NCBI RefSeq assembly: GCF_019649055.1 | Contig: NW_026570244.1 | Span: 496,001-560,000 of the forward strand | Origin: Paramacrobiotus metropolitanus | Lineage: Eukaryota > Tardigrada > Eutardigrada > Parachela > Macrobiotidae | DNA: 64,000 bases | Reading direction: 5' to 3' | In this document: positions 33,961 through 46,600 of the stretch, piece by piece | Layout of the letters: the number at the start of each line of letters is the position of its first letter | How positions within the stretch are numbered: position 1 is the first letter of the stretch | The notes under the pieces: generated by a model | What the model was told of the DNA's origin: nothing | Database searches by the model: none | What the model saw: only the letters and a program-made list of their open reading frames with translations | Translations under genes and position numbers: made by a program

Positions 33961-35160
33961 CCCGGACACAAGCTTAGAATCCCGGCAATGACCTCTCCAC
34001 GTTGCCTAATAGGCGACAGGAGACCAAAATAAGGGTCTTGTCCAGGCACATCGAGGATCTAGCCCAGCAGATCGCTTAACCGAGGTTACACTGGATGCAA
34101 AGGCTATCTCGAATACGGAGCCACACCCGGTTAAAAGCCACATTCATCTGGCAACAACCCTTTCCAACTTGCCCAATAGGCGACAAGAGACAAAAATAAG
34201 GGTTTTGCCGGACCGAACGCCGGAAATTATCTTACAGAACCGCCAAACCGAGGCTATCTCGAATTCAACCGATGCTCGGATCAGGACTCCTGCCTAAAGG
34301 CTCAATAAGTCCGACTGTAACCCTATCCTCGTAGCCTAATAGGTGACTGAGGACGATTTTGAAGGTTTTGCCCTGACAGAACAATCACCAGACCGTCAGA
34401 TTACGATCTGGAAGCCGAGCGCAGGATACTTCTTGGACTTCGACTCGATCACCGAAGTTGCCTTTCGGGTTCTGATTCACAAGCGAGGCTGCTTCGGATA
34501 CACCGAGGCACCTTCGGATACGGACTGAAGCGCAAAAGCCGGACAGTACCCCGTGACCCCGTCCACGTTGCCCATTGGGTGACAGAGGACAAAAATCAAG
34601 GGTTTCGCCCGGATGGAACATCCAACAGAGTGCTGAATCGCAATCTGATTATGCATCTGAGGCCACCTCTCGGATTTTAAGTCTTCGACGATGCTACTTC
34701 GGATACCGAGTTTACCCCCGGGATCAACCCTCGGGAGCCCGGCATTACCTGGTCTATGGTGCCCTGTTAGGCTAGTGGATGCGAAATCGACGGGTTTGTC
34801 CGGAAGAAAAACATGGAACACCGCAGGAAGAACTCCATCGGAGCCGACCAGAAACAAGGGTCAGAATCTTAATTAGGCGACCGGACACAAAATCCTGGAA
34901 CATCAAAAGAATCTACGAGGTGACCGCATAAGGTCCCGAAGCAGCATCTGAACCATTAAGAACATGGTTTACACTGCACAATGCAGCGTAAACCATGTTT
35001 AGACCCCATTGAGGCCGACATAACCGGTCTAGGTTATCCATTAGGCGACAGGACACAAAATTACGGCTTTCTTTTCCGGACAAACCACGGAAGTCTGGCA
35101 TTTCACCGGATGATTCCCTACCAAGTGACCCAATAGGTCGCCTTCCTTACTCAGAGAGGA
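33960..35160 (+). repeat. Degenerate ~165-bp tandem repeats (AATAGGCGACAGGAGAC core)
   Basis: The core GCC[TC]AATAGGCGACA recurs near 34003, 34167, 34334, 34573, 34765, 34873, 35037 and 35127, usually followed by AAAATAAGGGTTTTGCC. Spacing is mostly 164-190 bp with shorter units. Plus-strand translations recur as GDRRQK-x-GF with many stops, so a repetitive protein may have decayed here. Confidence 0.65.
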
Positions 35161-36276
35161 TGCCTACACGGCTTTCGCGGACTGCGGCGGCGTCTCACCC
35201 GATTAACTCCGGCTGGACGTAGGTACAAGCCTGTCATAAATGCTATGAAAGTTCCAGTAAACTTTAACAGGAGAACCTTGGTCGGAAAATGAATTTCATG
35301 CCCGTTTCTCATCCAGCTAACGCAGAACCACATCGTACCCAAAGTGAACTGGTCAGAATTAGGTTTCGTGCCCGTTTCCTACTTGACGCTCGGTGAATGA
35401 AAGCGGTATCATCGGGTTTCCCGAGAACCGATTCCTCGGACCCGGGCGACCGGATATCCAGTGGACGAGATACCCCGGGAAAGGATGGTCTCCAAATTTT
35501 TCTCGGAATAAGGACGCGGACCAAAGTCCAGGACCAAAGATTTTGAGTTTCCTTTTTCTAATCCCAAAATGATGTTCTTCTCTAAATCTTTAACAGACCT
35601 CTTTTGTTATGACCTGCTCACCAAGGATTGTGATGCCTTTACTTAACTAGAGAGACAGAGTAATACCTTATTTTTTTCTTTTGCCGTTTCGGATGCTCGC
35701 CAGCAGAAGCGTTACCAACAGAAGCCGACACCGGTTCGACAAAAACCCCGACCGCCCATTGGATTTTTAGGTTTCGGGCGGTATCACGGGTCCGACGGAG
35801 AACGCGGGACCGAAAGATCCACACTGGACACCCTCGAAGCGCTGTCATCGACACCAATAGTGTCGTGTGCGAAGCGGGCACTGGGTCGGTATGAGGCCGA
35901 TGTCCTTCGCAAAGGCTCGGATTCCCGCCCAGAGGCATGTTAAGCCAGTCGCTATGGCAAGCTACGGCAAATTAGCTACGAAGTATTTTGCCGACCATTG
36001 TCTGCATCGAACGCAGCGAGATGCTGCAATAAGCTTTCGTCAAGGGGTAAAATTTTGTCTGTCGCCCACGAAGAGCGTCGGTCACGCTTTTCCAGTTCCA
36101 CATAATACCTTTTGCCAGTGGTATTGGTTATTTGGCGCTCGCTCGGTGCACGAATGTGGTTAACAACCACCGCAAGTTATTATTTATTAGTAGTATCACA
36201 TTGTAAGCACACAACCCGATTAACGGGAATTCAACGACAGGTCAGTAAAAAAGAAAAAGGCTGTTGCAATGCATAC
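35161..36276. other. Intergenic, nothing recognised
   Basis: No gene supported. The GC content is higher than in the flanks up to about 35960, perhaps the remaining end of the 165-bp repeat element. Confidence 0.35.
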
Positions 36277-36420
36277 TGGGGCAAAATAGCAGAAGGCTAT
36301 TTAGCCTCACACACTGGGGTAAAATAGCTAAAGGCTATTTGAACGCAGTGTGAGGCAAAATAGCAAAAGGCTATTTTGCCACACTGCAGAATACTGGGGT
36401 AAAATAGCCATAGCCATCAT
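36277..36420. repeat. Array of AAAATAGC/GCTATTT hairpins, second locus
   Basis: Three hairpins follow one another: GGGGCAAAATAGC-AGAA-GGCTATTTAGCC, GGGTAAAATAGC-TAAA-GGCTATTT, and GAGGCAAAATAGC-AAAA-GGCTATTTTGCC, closed by GGGGTAAAATAGCC. They match the array at 24519-24665, and both share ACTGGGG[CT]AAAATAGC. Confidence 0.8.
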
Positions 36421-36489
36421 TTTATCCAAGTGTATAGAGAAAGGGCCAGGTGCAGTAGAAACTGACGATGCCCTGATAAAACCACAATT

Positions 36490-37170
36490 ATGAGGAGCTT
36501 CCAGTGCCGTTTTATTTCATGCAAAATGATATGGTTTGTAGGAAACCACTGTTCGACAATGTACATGGTGGAGCCTGTGCAGTCCGAGTTCTTACCGTAC
36601 AATTACCCGTACAAAGGCAGATGGTCGCGACATGTTGAGCTGAACAATGAGACGAAGCGCGGCTTAGAGCTCGCGGGCTATCCCTGCCAAAGCGAACCGG
36701 CTGGACTGTCTGACGAACACAGCCAGCGGCTGGACGGTATGACCCTGATTCCTGTGCGCGATGGTAAGGCCGTGGTATGGGATGCAACTTGCTGGGATAC
36801 TGTGGCTGTGTCTCATGTACATGCTAGCTCGCTGAAAGCCGGGAGTGTCGCGCAACTGGCTGAAAACAGCAAGCGGCGGAAGTACGCTTTCGTCGAGGGT
36901 TTGGGCTATTTTTTCTACGCTCTGGCGGTCGAGACGTTAGGAACTTTTGGAACGTCGCTTGCGGAACTGATTCGTTTTTTGTTGGCCGGAAGATCCGTGA
37001 CGCTACAGGAGAGCCTAGATCCACGGCTTTTTGAAGACAGCGATTAAGTTTGGCTGTTGTCAGAGGAAACGCACGCAGCAGCTGTTTTGGGTACCTTGAG
37101 TGCACGTCATAAGATCTTGAATGACAATAATGGTTATGGGTGTTTTTTCAATGTTAAAAATTTATTCATT
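36490..37170 (+). pseudogene. C-terminal nuclease-like domain of a mobile element, copy 1
   Basis: The frame 36490-37047 contains RLDGMTLIPVRDGKAVVWDATC, LAENSKRRKY and AVETLGTFG. From memory this layout ([R-x-D-G-x-T-x-I-P], [V-W-D-x-T-C], [K-R-R-K-Y], [E-T-L-G]) recurs at the C-terminus of proteins of RT-bearing mobile elements in many invertebrates and resembles a restriction-like (PD-(D/E)XK) fold. The end is frameshifted near 37040, with homologous text up to the FFN[V]-like tail near 37150. The upstream part of the parent protein is missing, so this is a fragment. Confidence 0.5.
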
Positions 37171-37797
37171 TTAATTAGTGTAAATCTGTGAAAGCATACC
37201 GATATGTGCATTGGCTGTTGCCTATTAAAAATCCCTATTAACCATGTTTATGAAATTATATAACGAATTTACGGCGTACAATACGGTAATTTTTCATGCA
37301 AAATGCAAATTAAAACCATGCTAATGAGCAATACCCGCGTGCATGCGGGCTTTGTAATGCACGGTGCACAGAATATTTCAGAAAGCATGGGGCTATATGG
37401 GCGGAATCGATGTTTCTTTTATTTTAACGTTTTTCAGGATGGACTGGACTTTCAGTTAGAAAGTAAAACGTATGTAGAGAATTTTTTTCTCTACATTTAC
37501 ATGCAGAATCTGTCAAGCAGAACTTTTTGAGATAGTTTCAGAAAGCATTAGACGAAATAGTTTTGTACTGCATCGCTGCACTGAACTGCCAAACGAGGGT
37601 GTTCGCGGCAGGGTGTAAAACCTGGCAATGGCACCTGCCAATGGCACTGCCAGTGGCATGGCAGGCGATAAAACCTGGAAATTCTGGCAGCTGGCAACCG
37701 ATAAAAGCTGGCAGATGCCACAGAAAATATGGCACAACTAATAAGCGGGTTCTAGTGTTTGGTCAGCAGCATAATTTATGAAAATCTTGCCAGTGTA

Positions 37798-40339
37798 ACG
37801 GAGGGACGCTCCGCCCTCCTGAGTAGCTGATTCGCTGTTTCTGGGGATTTCCACCCCATTCACTTTCCTGCTGTTTTCACGGATCTGCAGTACAGTTGCA
37901 CTGGCTGCAGATACCGATTTCAGCAGTTGGTGGTTTTGTGGTGTGGCGGCAACATCGCCAATAAAGTCGATGTTTCCGGGTTGTCTGTCGAGGATACGCG
38001 TGGTGCCCTTACGGCCCCGCGTTATACCAGTACACCGTCAGTTTTGCATGTAAAGTGTTAACACCATTACTGGACGTGCACAAATTCGAAGTCATACCGG
38101 TATCCAGAATTTCAAAAGGTCACACTGCATTTCGCCGTTTGCACAAACTAACGCAAGAAAACAGAATCACTAGGCGCGTTACAAGTACAATCGCGGCACT
38201 TCCAAATCTGTAAGGCAAACCGCTGGAATAAGCCTTGCGGTTGAGCGTGAAGCTGCGTGATACGAGTACAAGTACCTTAATCGGTTAATCGAAAAAGGAT
38301 GACTGATGAATGAATTATTAATTTTCTCCGTACACTCATTTGGTGGTTTAACTTGTGATGGCTACCGTAAGCTTACGCCAGCGATTAATTAGGTTTATTT
38401 GAATGCAAATCGGATAAGATTTCATGAGAACAGCTGAGAATATGAACTTTGAGAACAGTTTTAGTGGCTCAATAATTTGGTTTTACCAATTATTTTTTGG
38501 GTAGCCGTATTTCACCACAGTACTGCAATACAGCAAGCAAAGTTATTCGCACATAAATATACAATAAATTTAAATTTTTATCATTCCCACTCTCCAATGG
38601 AGTGATTCGGGTGCGAGTTAAAATTCATGCTGTATAACGTTGCGCTATTGGAAATAGGCAAAATGATTGTATTCAAAACAGCGTTAGTAATACGGTAATA
38701 GTATTTGTGTACTGATTTATATAAGCCATAATAAGGTAACCTGTTTTGGCTAATTTAGAATGATTTGACCGCTCTTTTCAGCTTTTGTTAATTCACTATT
38801 GAAATTATTAGTTTTCAGCACAGTTGTTACATACTGCTCGAATAATTTGCACGAAGCATATACCGTGCAGTGCGTCAAAGTGGTCACAAAAAGTAACTGA
38901 AATTGTAACATACATCATACGTAAATACATGTAGTTAGCACCCCGCCAGTACTGTACTGGGGGGTGCTAAACGAGAATAACAAACTAATTAATAACCATA
39001 CGTATACTGCATCCTTAGTCCTTACTCCTTACCAATCGAAACTATTTGTACTAGTAATAATAAAATATGACCTGGTGATTATACTCGTACTACTACAGTC
39101 ATAATAAAATTAATTTATTGATAATGTTCAGCACTGTACAGAAAATGTTTATTGAACATACCCAGTAATACTCCACGACTGCCGTAATACTGACGACGAA
39201 CAGTTTCGGATTAGAAGAAAAACTACAGTGCTGTAATTTTTAAAGCATCACGAAACATTTCAGCACGGAAAAGAAAGTTGCTAATATTATGAGTGGAGCC
39301 GCTTTTGGACCATGATCTACATTTGTGTTTTGACTACAGACACTGGTCACTATGGTGCCGGCTCGGCTCATGCTTGGTATGCGTGCACGTCAAACATCGC
39401 TGTTATTCCAAAAAAACCGGCGCCCTGTACTCGTATAAACGAACTTAGCATTCAAAGGGTAGCTCTACAAACAGCTACCCTTATCGTTTGTTTTGCTAGC
39501 TGATCATTTCGCCCGTTGTACGTAATGATAAACGATGTATCCAAACGGTACATTTTGATGTTAGATATGGGACAGTATACTCATGGTAAAATCAGTTGCG
39601 CAACGTGCGCTGCAACGTTCACATTTGACTTTTACTTTAAGTATGACGCATTTCTTAGATTGCCTACTGTAATAATGCCGGCTTCTGTCGTAATACCGTT
39701 AATTCATGAAATGTGGACTCTGAATCCAGGTGGATAAGATCACGGTGGAAAGTCCCTCTATTTGAAAGTGAATTCGTGTTAGTCTGTACGTGCATACCTG
39801 AGTCTTTAGTATTGACTATTATACCGATTTTGCGTAAGTAATGGCAAGTATTGTAAATACGGGTATTTTATTTTGTGTTTGCACCTTTTATGTCTCAATT
39901 AATTAGTCTGACATGACATTTGCATGAAAATCTCATGTTGGAAATACCCTGAATACCACAGCCAGCAGGAAGTAGCGCGTAAATTCAAGTTGAGTTAGGT
40001 CTAAAGTTTTGCGTTTTGCCCATCTAAATTTCGAGTATAAACTATGTATAAACCGAAGGTTGGTTTGCTCACTTCCGGAACCGGAGCTCAAATGCCGGTA
40101 TTTGCTACAATCTTTTACTTACAAAGGGCTTTCCCGAATACCTCCGCGTCAGATCAGCATACATTTGGTAACATTAGAAATTCAGCTACAGTTTTCGAAA
40201 ATGAAAACACATCCAACTAAAAAACTCGATTTCAGAGACCTCTGAGAAATCACCGCGGATATGGCGGCTGATTTCTTGCGAAGCGTTAGGTATACGCTGA
40301 TCTCACGCGGATGTGTTCGAGAAAGCTCCTCGCTGATGG
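37798..40339. other. Interior of the 4.3-kb element, non-coding
   Basis: About 2.5 kb of AT-rich sequence without a supported gene. A short pairing near 38941-38968 (CACCCCGCCAGTACTG/CAGTACTGGGGGGTG) forms a hairpin. Confidence 0.4.
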
Positions 40340-41092
40340 AAGTTGTACGGTACATGGTGCCAAATTCGTATACGAATATATGCACCGTGTACGGTAGCTT
40401 TCGCTTCCCTGCACTCCTGAACCCTTTTCTAATGGCATTTTTACAGACAAAATTAATGAGTTGTGTTCATTGGCGTGGAACCGTTTGAGCACGCAACATT
40501 CGGTTCGCAAGTTATGGGCGAAATAAAATTTCCCAAGTTTGGAAATATGGATGTGTATCAAAAGTCTTATTGTAAATTGATTTCTTAATCTTGCATAAAA
40601 GCACCCATTACCATGAAGATCGTTTTTTCGCCGAGCTTGGTTTCTAAAAAATGTTCTTTTTCTAAATTTTAAAGTGAATCTGACGAGAAATATTTATTAA
40701 GATTTCAAATTTCAAAATAAAAATATCAGAAACAAATAGTGCAAATCTGATTCGGTGATCCTCAGGGTAATGGCCTTTGCAGTTAAAATTTGGAAAAAAC
40801 TGATCTATGTATAATGAAACATCTATGTATAATGAAGATCTGTGCATAAATCGTGTATAATTTTGGTATTTTTGTGTGTATAATTTTGGTATATTTTCAA
40901 ATTGTTGAAATTTATTCTGTCATTACTCTATCTCCCACCGAACGTTGCACCCATAAACGGTTTTCACGCAATTGTATTCTTATCATCATTTGACTATACA
41001 ATTACTTAGAACAAGGGAAAAAAGGTTTGGTGTACGCTAAAGCCAGAGTGTACTTTTGCACTATGTACCGGGCCACCGGCACACTTTTCTTA
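40340..41092. mobile_element. TTAA-type foldback element, copy 3 (diverged)
   Basis: The left arm has GGAAGTTGTACGGTACATGGTGCCAAATTCG and, after 150 bp, GAGCACGCAACATTCGGTTCGC; the right arm has CCGAACGTTGCACCCATAAACGG and GCACTATGTACCGGGCCACCGG. This is the same layout as the copies at 11.3 and 16.3 kb, with an A/T-rich centre. Only the right side has a TTAA nearby (41089). Confidence 0.55.
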
Positions 41093-41806
41093 ATGTCACT
41101 GAAACCAAAGCTCATCCGCTTATGCTGCATTTGTGCCGGAGTAAAAAGGAATGCAACGAAAGGCGAGTAAAAGCAGGCCGCAAGCGGTGGGTTGGCTGCA
41201 GCGTCTACCCTCTACCGTGCTGGTACTGCACTGACCCGGTGGGTGTAGGTGATCAAAATGTGTGTATGGTTGTTAACCGATACAGCATCGCGTTTAAGCG
41301 CAAGCCGTATTTCGGAGGCGTGCTTCCTAGATCTGGGAGCACCGCGATTGTATATTTAACGCGCCTTGTCATTCTTTTTTGTGGTACTCTGCACAACGGC
41401 AAAACACAATGTGATGGTATTGTGACCTTATGAAATTTTGTATGTCTGCGCTTGCTTACTCACTTTATGCATGATTTACACTTATATCATGAAAATTGAC
41501 ATCTTATAGAATTATAGAGTTGACCAACCACTTTTAACCGGCTTATTAAGTGTGCCACATTTTATGCGGCGTCTGCCAGGTTTTATCGTTTGCCAGATGC
41601 CAAAGAATCCAGGTTTTATCGCCTGCCATGCCACTGGCAGTGCCATTGGCAAGTGCCACTGCCAGGTTTTACACCATGCCGGTGTTCGCAAGGTGGTTCA
41701 GCAGTTGGAATTTAGATATTTTCGGTAAAACTCTATTTGCACTGCTCAGCTTATCTTTTCCTGGACAAGTTATATACTGAATTGTAGAGAGTTAAATTCT
41801 CTACAA

Positions 41807-43379
41807 TTTGGTATGCAGCTAACGGCTGAAATAGTTCAAGAAAACGTAATACAAGCGTAAAAGACGTTCACTCCTATATAGGCCTATGTTCTCTTCTGAA
41901 ATTTTACCTGCGCAAGCGCTGTACAGGGAAATAGTGGGTGGTCGTGCACACGGTTAAGGCTCATTATTATTCAGACAAACACGCAACAAGCAATTCATAG
42001 GAAACTTACGTACCTTTCAGATTCTTGTAAGAGCAGCATCCCCAACGCTGAAACAAAGGGGGAAGCCGATGCGCTTAGTTCTGCGAGTTCCGTAGTCCAC
42101 GTATACATGATTATTATGTATAACTGGACTATTGGGGCTCTCGGAAGCTGCATGCATGAGACAGCAGATAACGACAACCCTGCAGTTCCATCTGTCGATG
42201 CATTTTCAGCATGATGATCGCTCTGGATTGTTAACTGGGTTGGTTTTGCACGAGGCGCAGAAGGTTGCTGTTTTGCTTGACATCAGTCTGGATGTCTGCT
42301 ATTATCGATAAAACAGAACAGAATAAGTACCTCATTAGAATTCCGTCTCGTTTATGCTCGGCTGAGTAGCGTCGACCCAACCGATTATAAACGAGACCAA
42401 TGGTTGCGTTGCGATAAACAGTGGCGGCGACGGCGGCATCATGTTTTATTATGGTATTTTACTAATATTTACGGATTTTGCTAATATTATCGGCGGCATC
42501 GTATTTTAATAATAATTACAATTGCCATGCCGCCGGCACGAGCAATCGTAAATATTAGTAAAATGCAACTGGTGATAACTTCACAGACATGTGCTGCAGC
42601 CATTGTGCAAATTCTGCTTACTGACTTACTGTAAACGATTATTGATACTGAATTATTATTAACGATCACTGATGTACAGCAACCTCACTTCCTGATGGAA
42701 CTTTTCAGAATAAATGTAATAGACGGCCATTACTCTCCTAAACGGAACAAACCATAGCAGTTTTTATAAAAACTGGTGCGAGTTACCGTTACAACTCACA
42801 GAAGTCGACAACGGTGTAACTAGACTTTCCTATAGCCAGTGGCTGCATCAAGCTGCATCCGTGCATTGTAATGTGGTTAATATTGGGTCTGTGACTCTTA
42901 CCTCTACCCTGGCGATTCTGCTGAGCTGATTGTCTAGTTCTTCTACCTACATGCAAGTCTGTTGATATTCTGTATTGTATTGTGTTGCGTGCATACGAGT
43001 AGCATAATACCAGATTTGGAGGACAACATTGTGCATCTGCAGTACCATATCACACGCCAGATCTTCTAACGCGACCGCCTCCGACTCACTCCCACTGGTC
43101 AAAATCAAACCACTTACCGTACTAAGCCAACGCACTCAGCGCACTTCGTTGTTTTCTGCTCAATGACGGACAGTAGATAAAACCCGAGTGGACCCTCTGG
43201 CCATTGCACGCTTATAGCGCTTATATAGCCACATTCGTTTATAACCCGTCTGCAAGTATACATACAAGTAGCTGGTCCTGAAAAAAAGCGTAGCAAACAT
43301 TAATTAAGAAAACTGGATGAAAAGTTTTTCTCATTAACTCGAAGCAATTCTCATTCAGCGAATAAGGCCGCTCAGTGCC
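41807..43379. other. Intergenic
   Basis: No gene supported. A small inverted pair near 42455-42565 (ATTTTACTAATATTTACG / CGTAAATATTAGTAAAAT, with GGCGGCAT nearby) may be a miniature element. Confidence 0.4.
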
Positions 43380-44110
43380 ACCAAATAAAATTCGCAGGGT
43401 CATCCGAAGAAAGGCAGACTCCCGTTGAACTGAACGGGAGTGTTGAGGAAATGCCACTCCTGCTGGGTGGTGTCGGAGCGCGCCCAGCTTGGAGCCGGTG
43501 TCATTCTGCCAGTGCACGTGCAACGCCAACGTCCAGGCGCAGTGCTGGCGACCATCTGCGCCGGTTATCTCGGAGGTGTTGGCGTGGATCATCAGCGTCT
43601 GGCGGTTGTCCTGTAGGCGGGCGATCTGCTGCCGGCAGTGGCCCGGCGGCCAGGCCAGGAACACTCCGTCGGCACCGTGACCGCCGGCAGCCACTGGGCG
43701 AACAGTCTGGGATATTCGGCCGTTGGTTTAGGGAAGACCCAGTATTCCGCCTGCAAACACCAGTCGTCGGTCTTGTTCTGCTGACAGCGCTGCAGACACT
43801 CGAACGTCCCCCACGCCGCGTAGGTGACGTCGTGCAGTTGCAGAGCGTGATCTGTACGACTGCAACGAAGGTCTCCTTCGGTCAGCCGGACGGCTAACCG
43901 GTGACCTTCATGTTTCCACACGACATCTTCCGGTAATTCCGGATCGGCCGCACATCATGCCAGGCTGAGCGTCTCACGCAAAAAAGGGCCTTACATAACC
44001 TTTGGGGTCCGGACGGGGCCGAGAGAGTTCCGGCGCCCAAACCGGATTCTTGTGCCGGTATAACACTTCCGCTTGTTGGATCAGGCGAAACGCTTCGGGG
44101 ACTAGAAGGG
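43380..44110 (-). pseudogene. Ig-like family, copy 4 (frameshifted exon 2)
   Basis: On the minus strand an exon-2-like sequence runs from about 44090 (after AG, text AFRLIQQAEVLY) through the first Ig domain (VVWKHEGHRLAV-like, AAWGTFECLQRC), the linker with WVFPKP, and part of the second (LAWPPGHCRQQ, RQTLMIHANTSEITGADGRQHC). It is broken by frameshifts near 43960-43900, 43690 and 43490 and has lost the segment of the second domain that holds the first Cys. Exon 1 is not seen. No function is expected. Confidence 0.8.
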
Positions 44111-44159
44111 TTACGACAACTACCGTATGCATCAACGCTAGAAAATAAACAACGAAAGA

Positions 44160-44570
44160 TGCAGTTACTTATGTTGGTGAACAACGGAGGTCACCTTGCT
44201 GATGACGGTGAGGCTGAGCCCGTTAAGAGCCGCGAATGGGGGACGTGAAACCGTGACCATAGAAATCCTCCGCGGTACACCAGCACGACGGTGTTGGAGA
44301 GGGCCACGTTCCCGTCGTGCAACGTTCGGCGCGCCTCGTATACATTGACCGCATTCTTGTAGTCGCCGGGCAGCCGTTTTTTTGGCCATGGTAGTGCCGA
44401 GCCGCTGGCCGATGAAGTAGTTGTGCATCAGTCAGTTAACGGACTGATGCACAACTGTTTCGTCGGCACTGACGCGGTGCCCGTTGTACTCCATCCGGCT
44501 GCGTTGGGACAGCTCCATTACCAGCTGCAAGTAGCGCTGCTCCTACAGCATCAGGCTGCGCACTTCCGCT
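44160..44570 (-). pseudogene. Second unrecognised gene family, fragment A
   Basis: GC-rich minus-strand text MHNYFIGQRLGTTMAKK, then (after a frameshift) NAVNVYEARRTLHDGNVALSN and VVLVYRGG, preceded upstream by MELSQRSRMEYNGHRVSADE. The same text occurs at 53.7-53.9 kb. It lies directly upstream of an Ig-family pseudogene in both places, so the two genes were neighbours before duplication. I do not recognise the protein. Confidence 0.45.
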
Positions 44571-46600
44571 TTACTGGAGCAGTCGACGTCATTTCACGGA
44601 TTAAGCAAAATATACCCTTCCCAGAGTATTCGAAATTTGCAAAAGGTTGGAACCATTTCCTTGCAATTGCATTGTGAAGAAGTCTTTAGCCATGCCATAA
44701 ATTATGTTTCCTGAATGCCTTGAATCTCCATGTTTCTTGCGTAAGGGTACGTAAACGTTTTTCGCTGTACCTTTACGCAGGAAATAAATCACCGGGCTTG
44801 TACAGCACTGTGAGCAGTTTTCCAGAAAACCAACTGGATTTATTACTGGAATATGGCTGCTGAAATATCTCTTGCGTATGGCTCTCCACGTGCAAGGTTA
44901 ACTACGAGTAGTTTTAGTATTTTTCTGAATTAAATACTGTAGTTTCGATAACGCGGCTTATTCAGAGAAACTGCGTTCAGATTTTTACACAGCCTAAGTG
45001 TACGCACCTAATTCACATTTGCACGAAAGTCAAGCCGGCTTCGGCGGGATTCGGCGTTGGAGCGGAAATGTTATTATTACGAGATCCAGTAGTACTACAG
45101 TAAAATCTGTGAGACGGACATCGGCGAACATTGAACACTGTTCTGAGACACAGCCGCCACAATGTCCAACATAAAAAGTGTACAATGGTATACACTTCGC
45201 ACTATGCAGCACGGAGTACTCGCACTATCACTGGTTGGAAAAATGCCTGAATTGCTCCGGTCTTTTGTACGAGGCACGGTTGACATAACTTACAAAATAC
45301 AAAATAATATCTGACTTCATCTGCTCCTCTACAGATACCCGTGTTTGTATGCGGGTCGTCTAGGCTGTACATTGCAGTATGCAAATGTGCGATTGTGTGC
45401 AAGTGTACCTGTTAAAGCGTGCTGCAATGCTCGTAAGGGCTCAAGAGACAGTGTACATATTGGTAGAATCATTCAAGCGAATGCGTGCAGGTGAATTGCA
45501 TGCATCTGGCGTTTTGCAAGCAGACTATTGGTTTATCCGGTCATGACTGCGGGACTTTCCCTTACCATAGTGAATGCTGCTTGTACATGAAAACCACGCC
45601 AACCTACCGGTTTATCAAAACATGGGCTGGCGTGAATTACAAATAAATTGACAGTCATGCAGTCACCATGCACCACGGGTCCACGACGCCAGTGCATGGA
45701 AATATGACAAATTAAAACAATGCTCTTACAGCATCTCAACGGGAATTCTTATGCAGCGCTTCCAGGGAGCTATCGACTGCGCAGGATGGAGAAGGAGGCG
45801 AGGTCACGAAACCAGCTGCGATTACGATGATCAGAATCGGAGAATAGCGGATCAGTGGATCAACGCATGGCCAAATCGCATGTCTAGTTAATTAAACCGT
45901 CCCGAACGTTAATAATTAACAAATCTACAATCAGGTTAAGATTTACCAGCTTTCTAAAAATGTGTGCGGTCAATGTTACGGCACATCGAGATTTTGCTGA
46001 CCGACAAAATGTTTACCAGTTGTTGAACGAAAGTCTGCTCAATTAAGAAAACAAAAAAACCACGAGAAACCATAAGGATCATGAGAAACATCAGGACACA
46101 AAAGAGTAGTTTAAGAATTACATAGGCAAACAGAAGGACAGCATAAAGAAACAATCAGTACAGGAAAACTAAGAGAAAATAATAGAAAATCTAAGAAACG
46201 CAAGCAACATCACCCAAAAAGTCAACAATTCGAGTAACAAGAAGAGTTGGGGATGCCGACAATTTGCTGACCGCAATTTTGCTTACCGACAAATGTTTAC
46301 AGTACTCGACAATTTCTTCAAACGAATACTCGATGATCCACAAGTTGCTGAACAACAGAGTTTGCTGAACCCCGACAATTTGCTACTGACTGAATAAAAC
46401 ATAAAACAGCGAAGCCAAACACACTTCACTGCTTTATCGAAGATTAACTTGCGCAGGTGGAACCGGTAAATCGTCCGGGTGAAATCATCGTCCAGTTCGT
46501 TCACAATATCGAAACTTTCACCAAAAAATGAGTGGGCGAAATTTACTGCGTCCACTGCATTTATATACATTTATTTTATTACGGTACAAGTAAATACGGG
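44571..46600 (+). repeat. Segmental duplication, copy 1 (non-coding part)
   Basis: This matches 54180-55860 in order and orientation: CAGAGTATTCGAAATTTGCAAAAGG (44624), GGAAATAAATCACCGGGCTTGT (44779), CACCTAATTCACATTTGCA (45005), CAGCATCTCAACG (45731) and GATCGCATGTCTA (45875) all have counterparts there. The last 500 bp contain TTTGCTGACCGACAA-like repeats and A-rich tracts. No gene seen. Confidence 0.75.

Larger units (their letters stand above)
37470..41806. mobile_element. ~4.3-kb element with long terminal inverted repeats
   Basis: The left end starts at the palindrome TGTAGAGAA...TTCTCTACA (about 37474-37497) and the right end finishes with the same palindrome (about 41784-41806). The ends are inverted over roughly 270 bp: the left GGTGTAAAACCTGGCA, CAGTGGCATGGCAGGCGATA and AGATGCCACA phrases reappear as complements at 41560-41675. 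The terminal region contains internal GATAAAACCTGG and TGCCA subrepeats. No transposase is visible inside, and the third TTAA-type element lies within it. Probably a non-autonomous DNA transposon; I could not settle the target duplication. Confidence 0.6.

Noticed and set aside
41056-41433. Plus-strand 125-residue Cys-containing frame
   Set aside because: It starts inside a foldback element, and no domain or second copy is seen; too weak to call.
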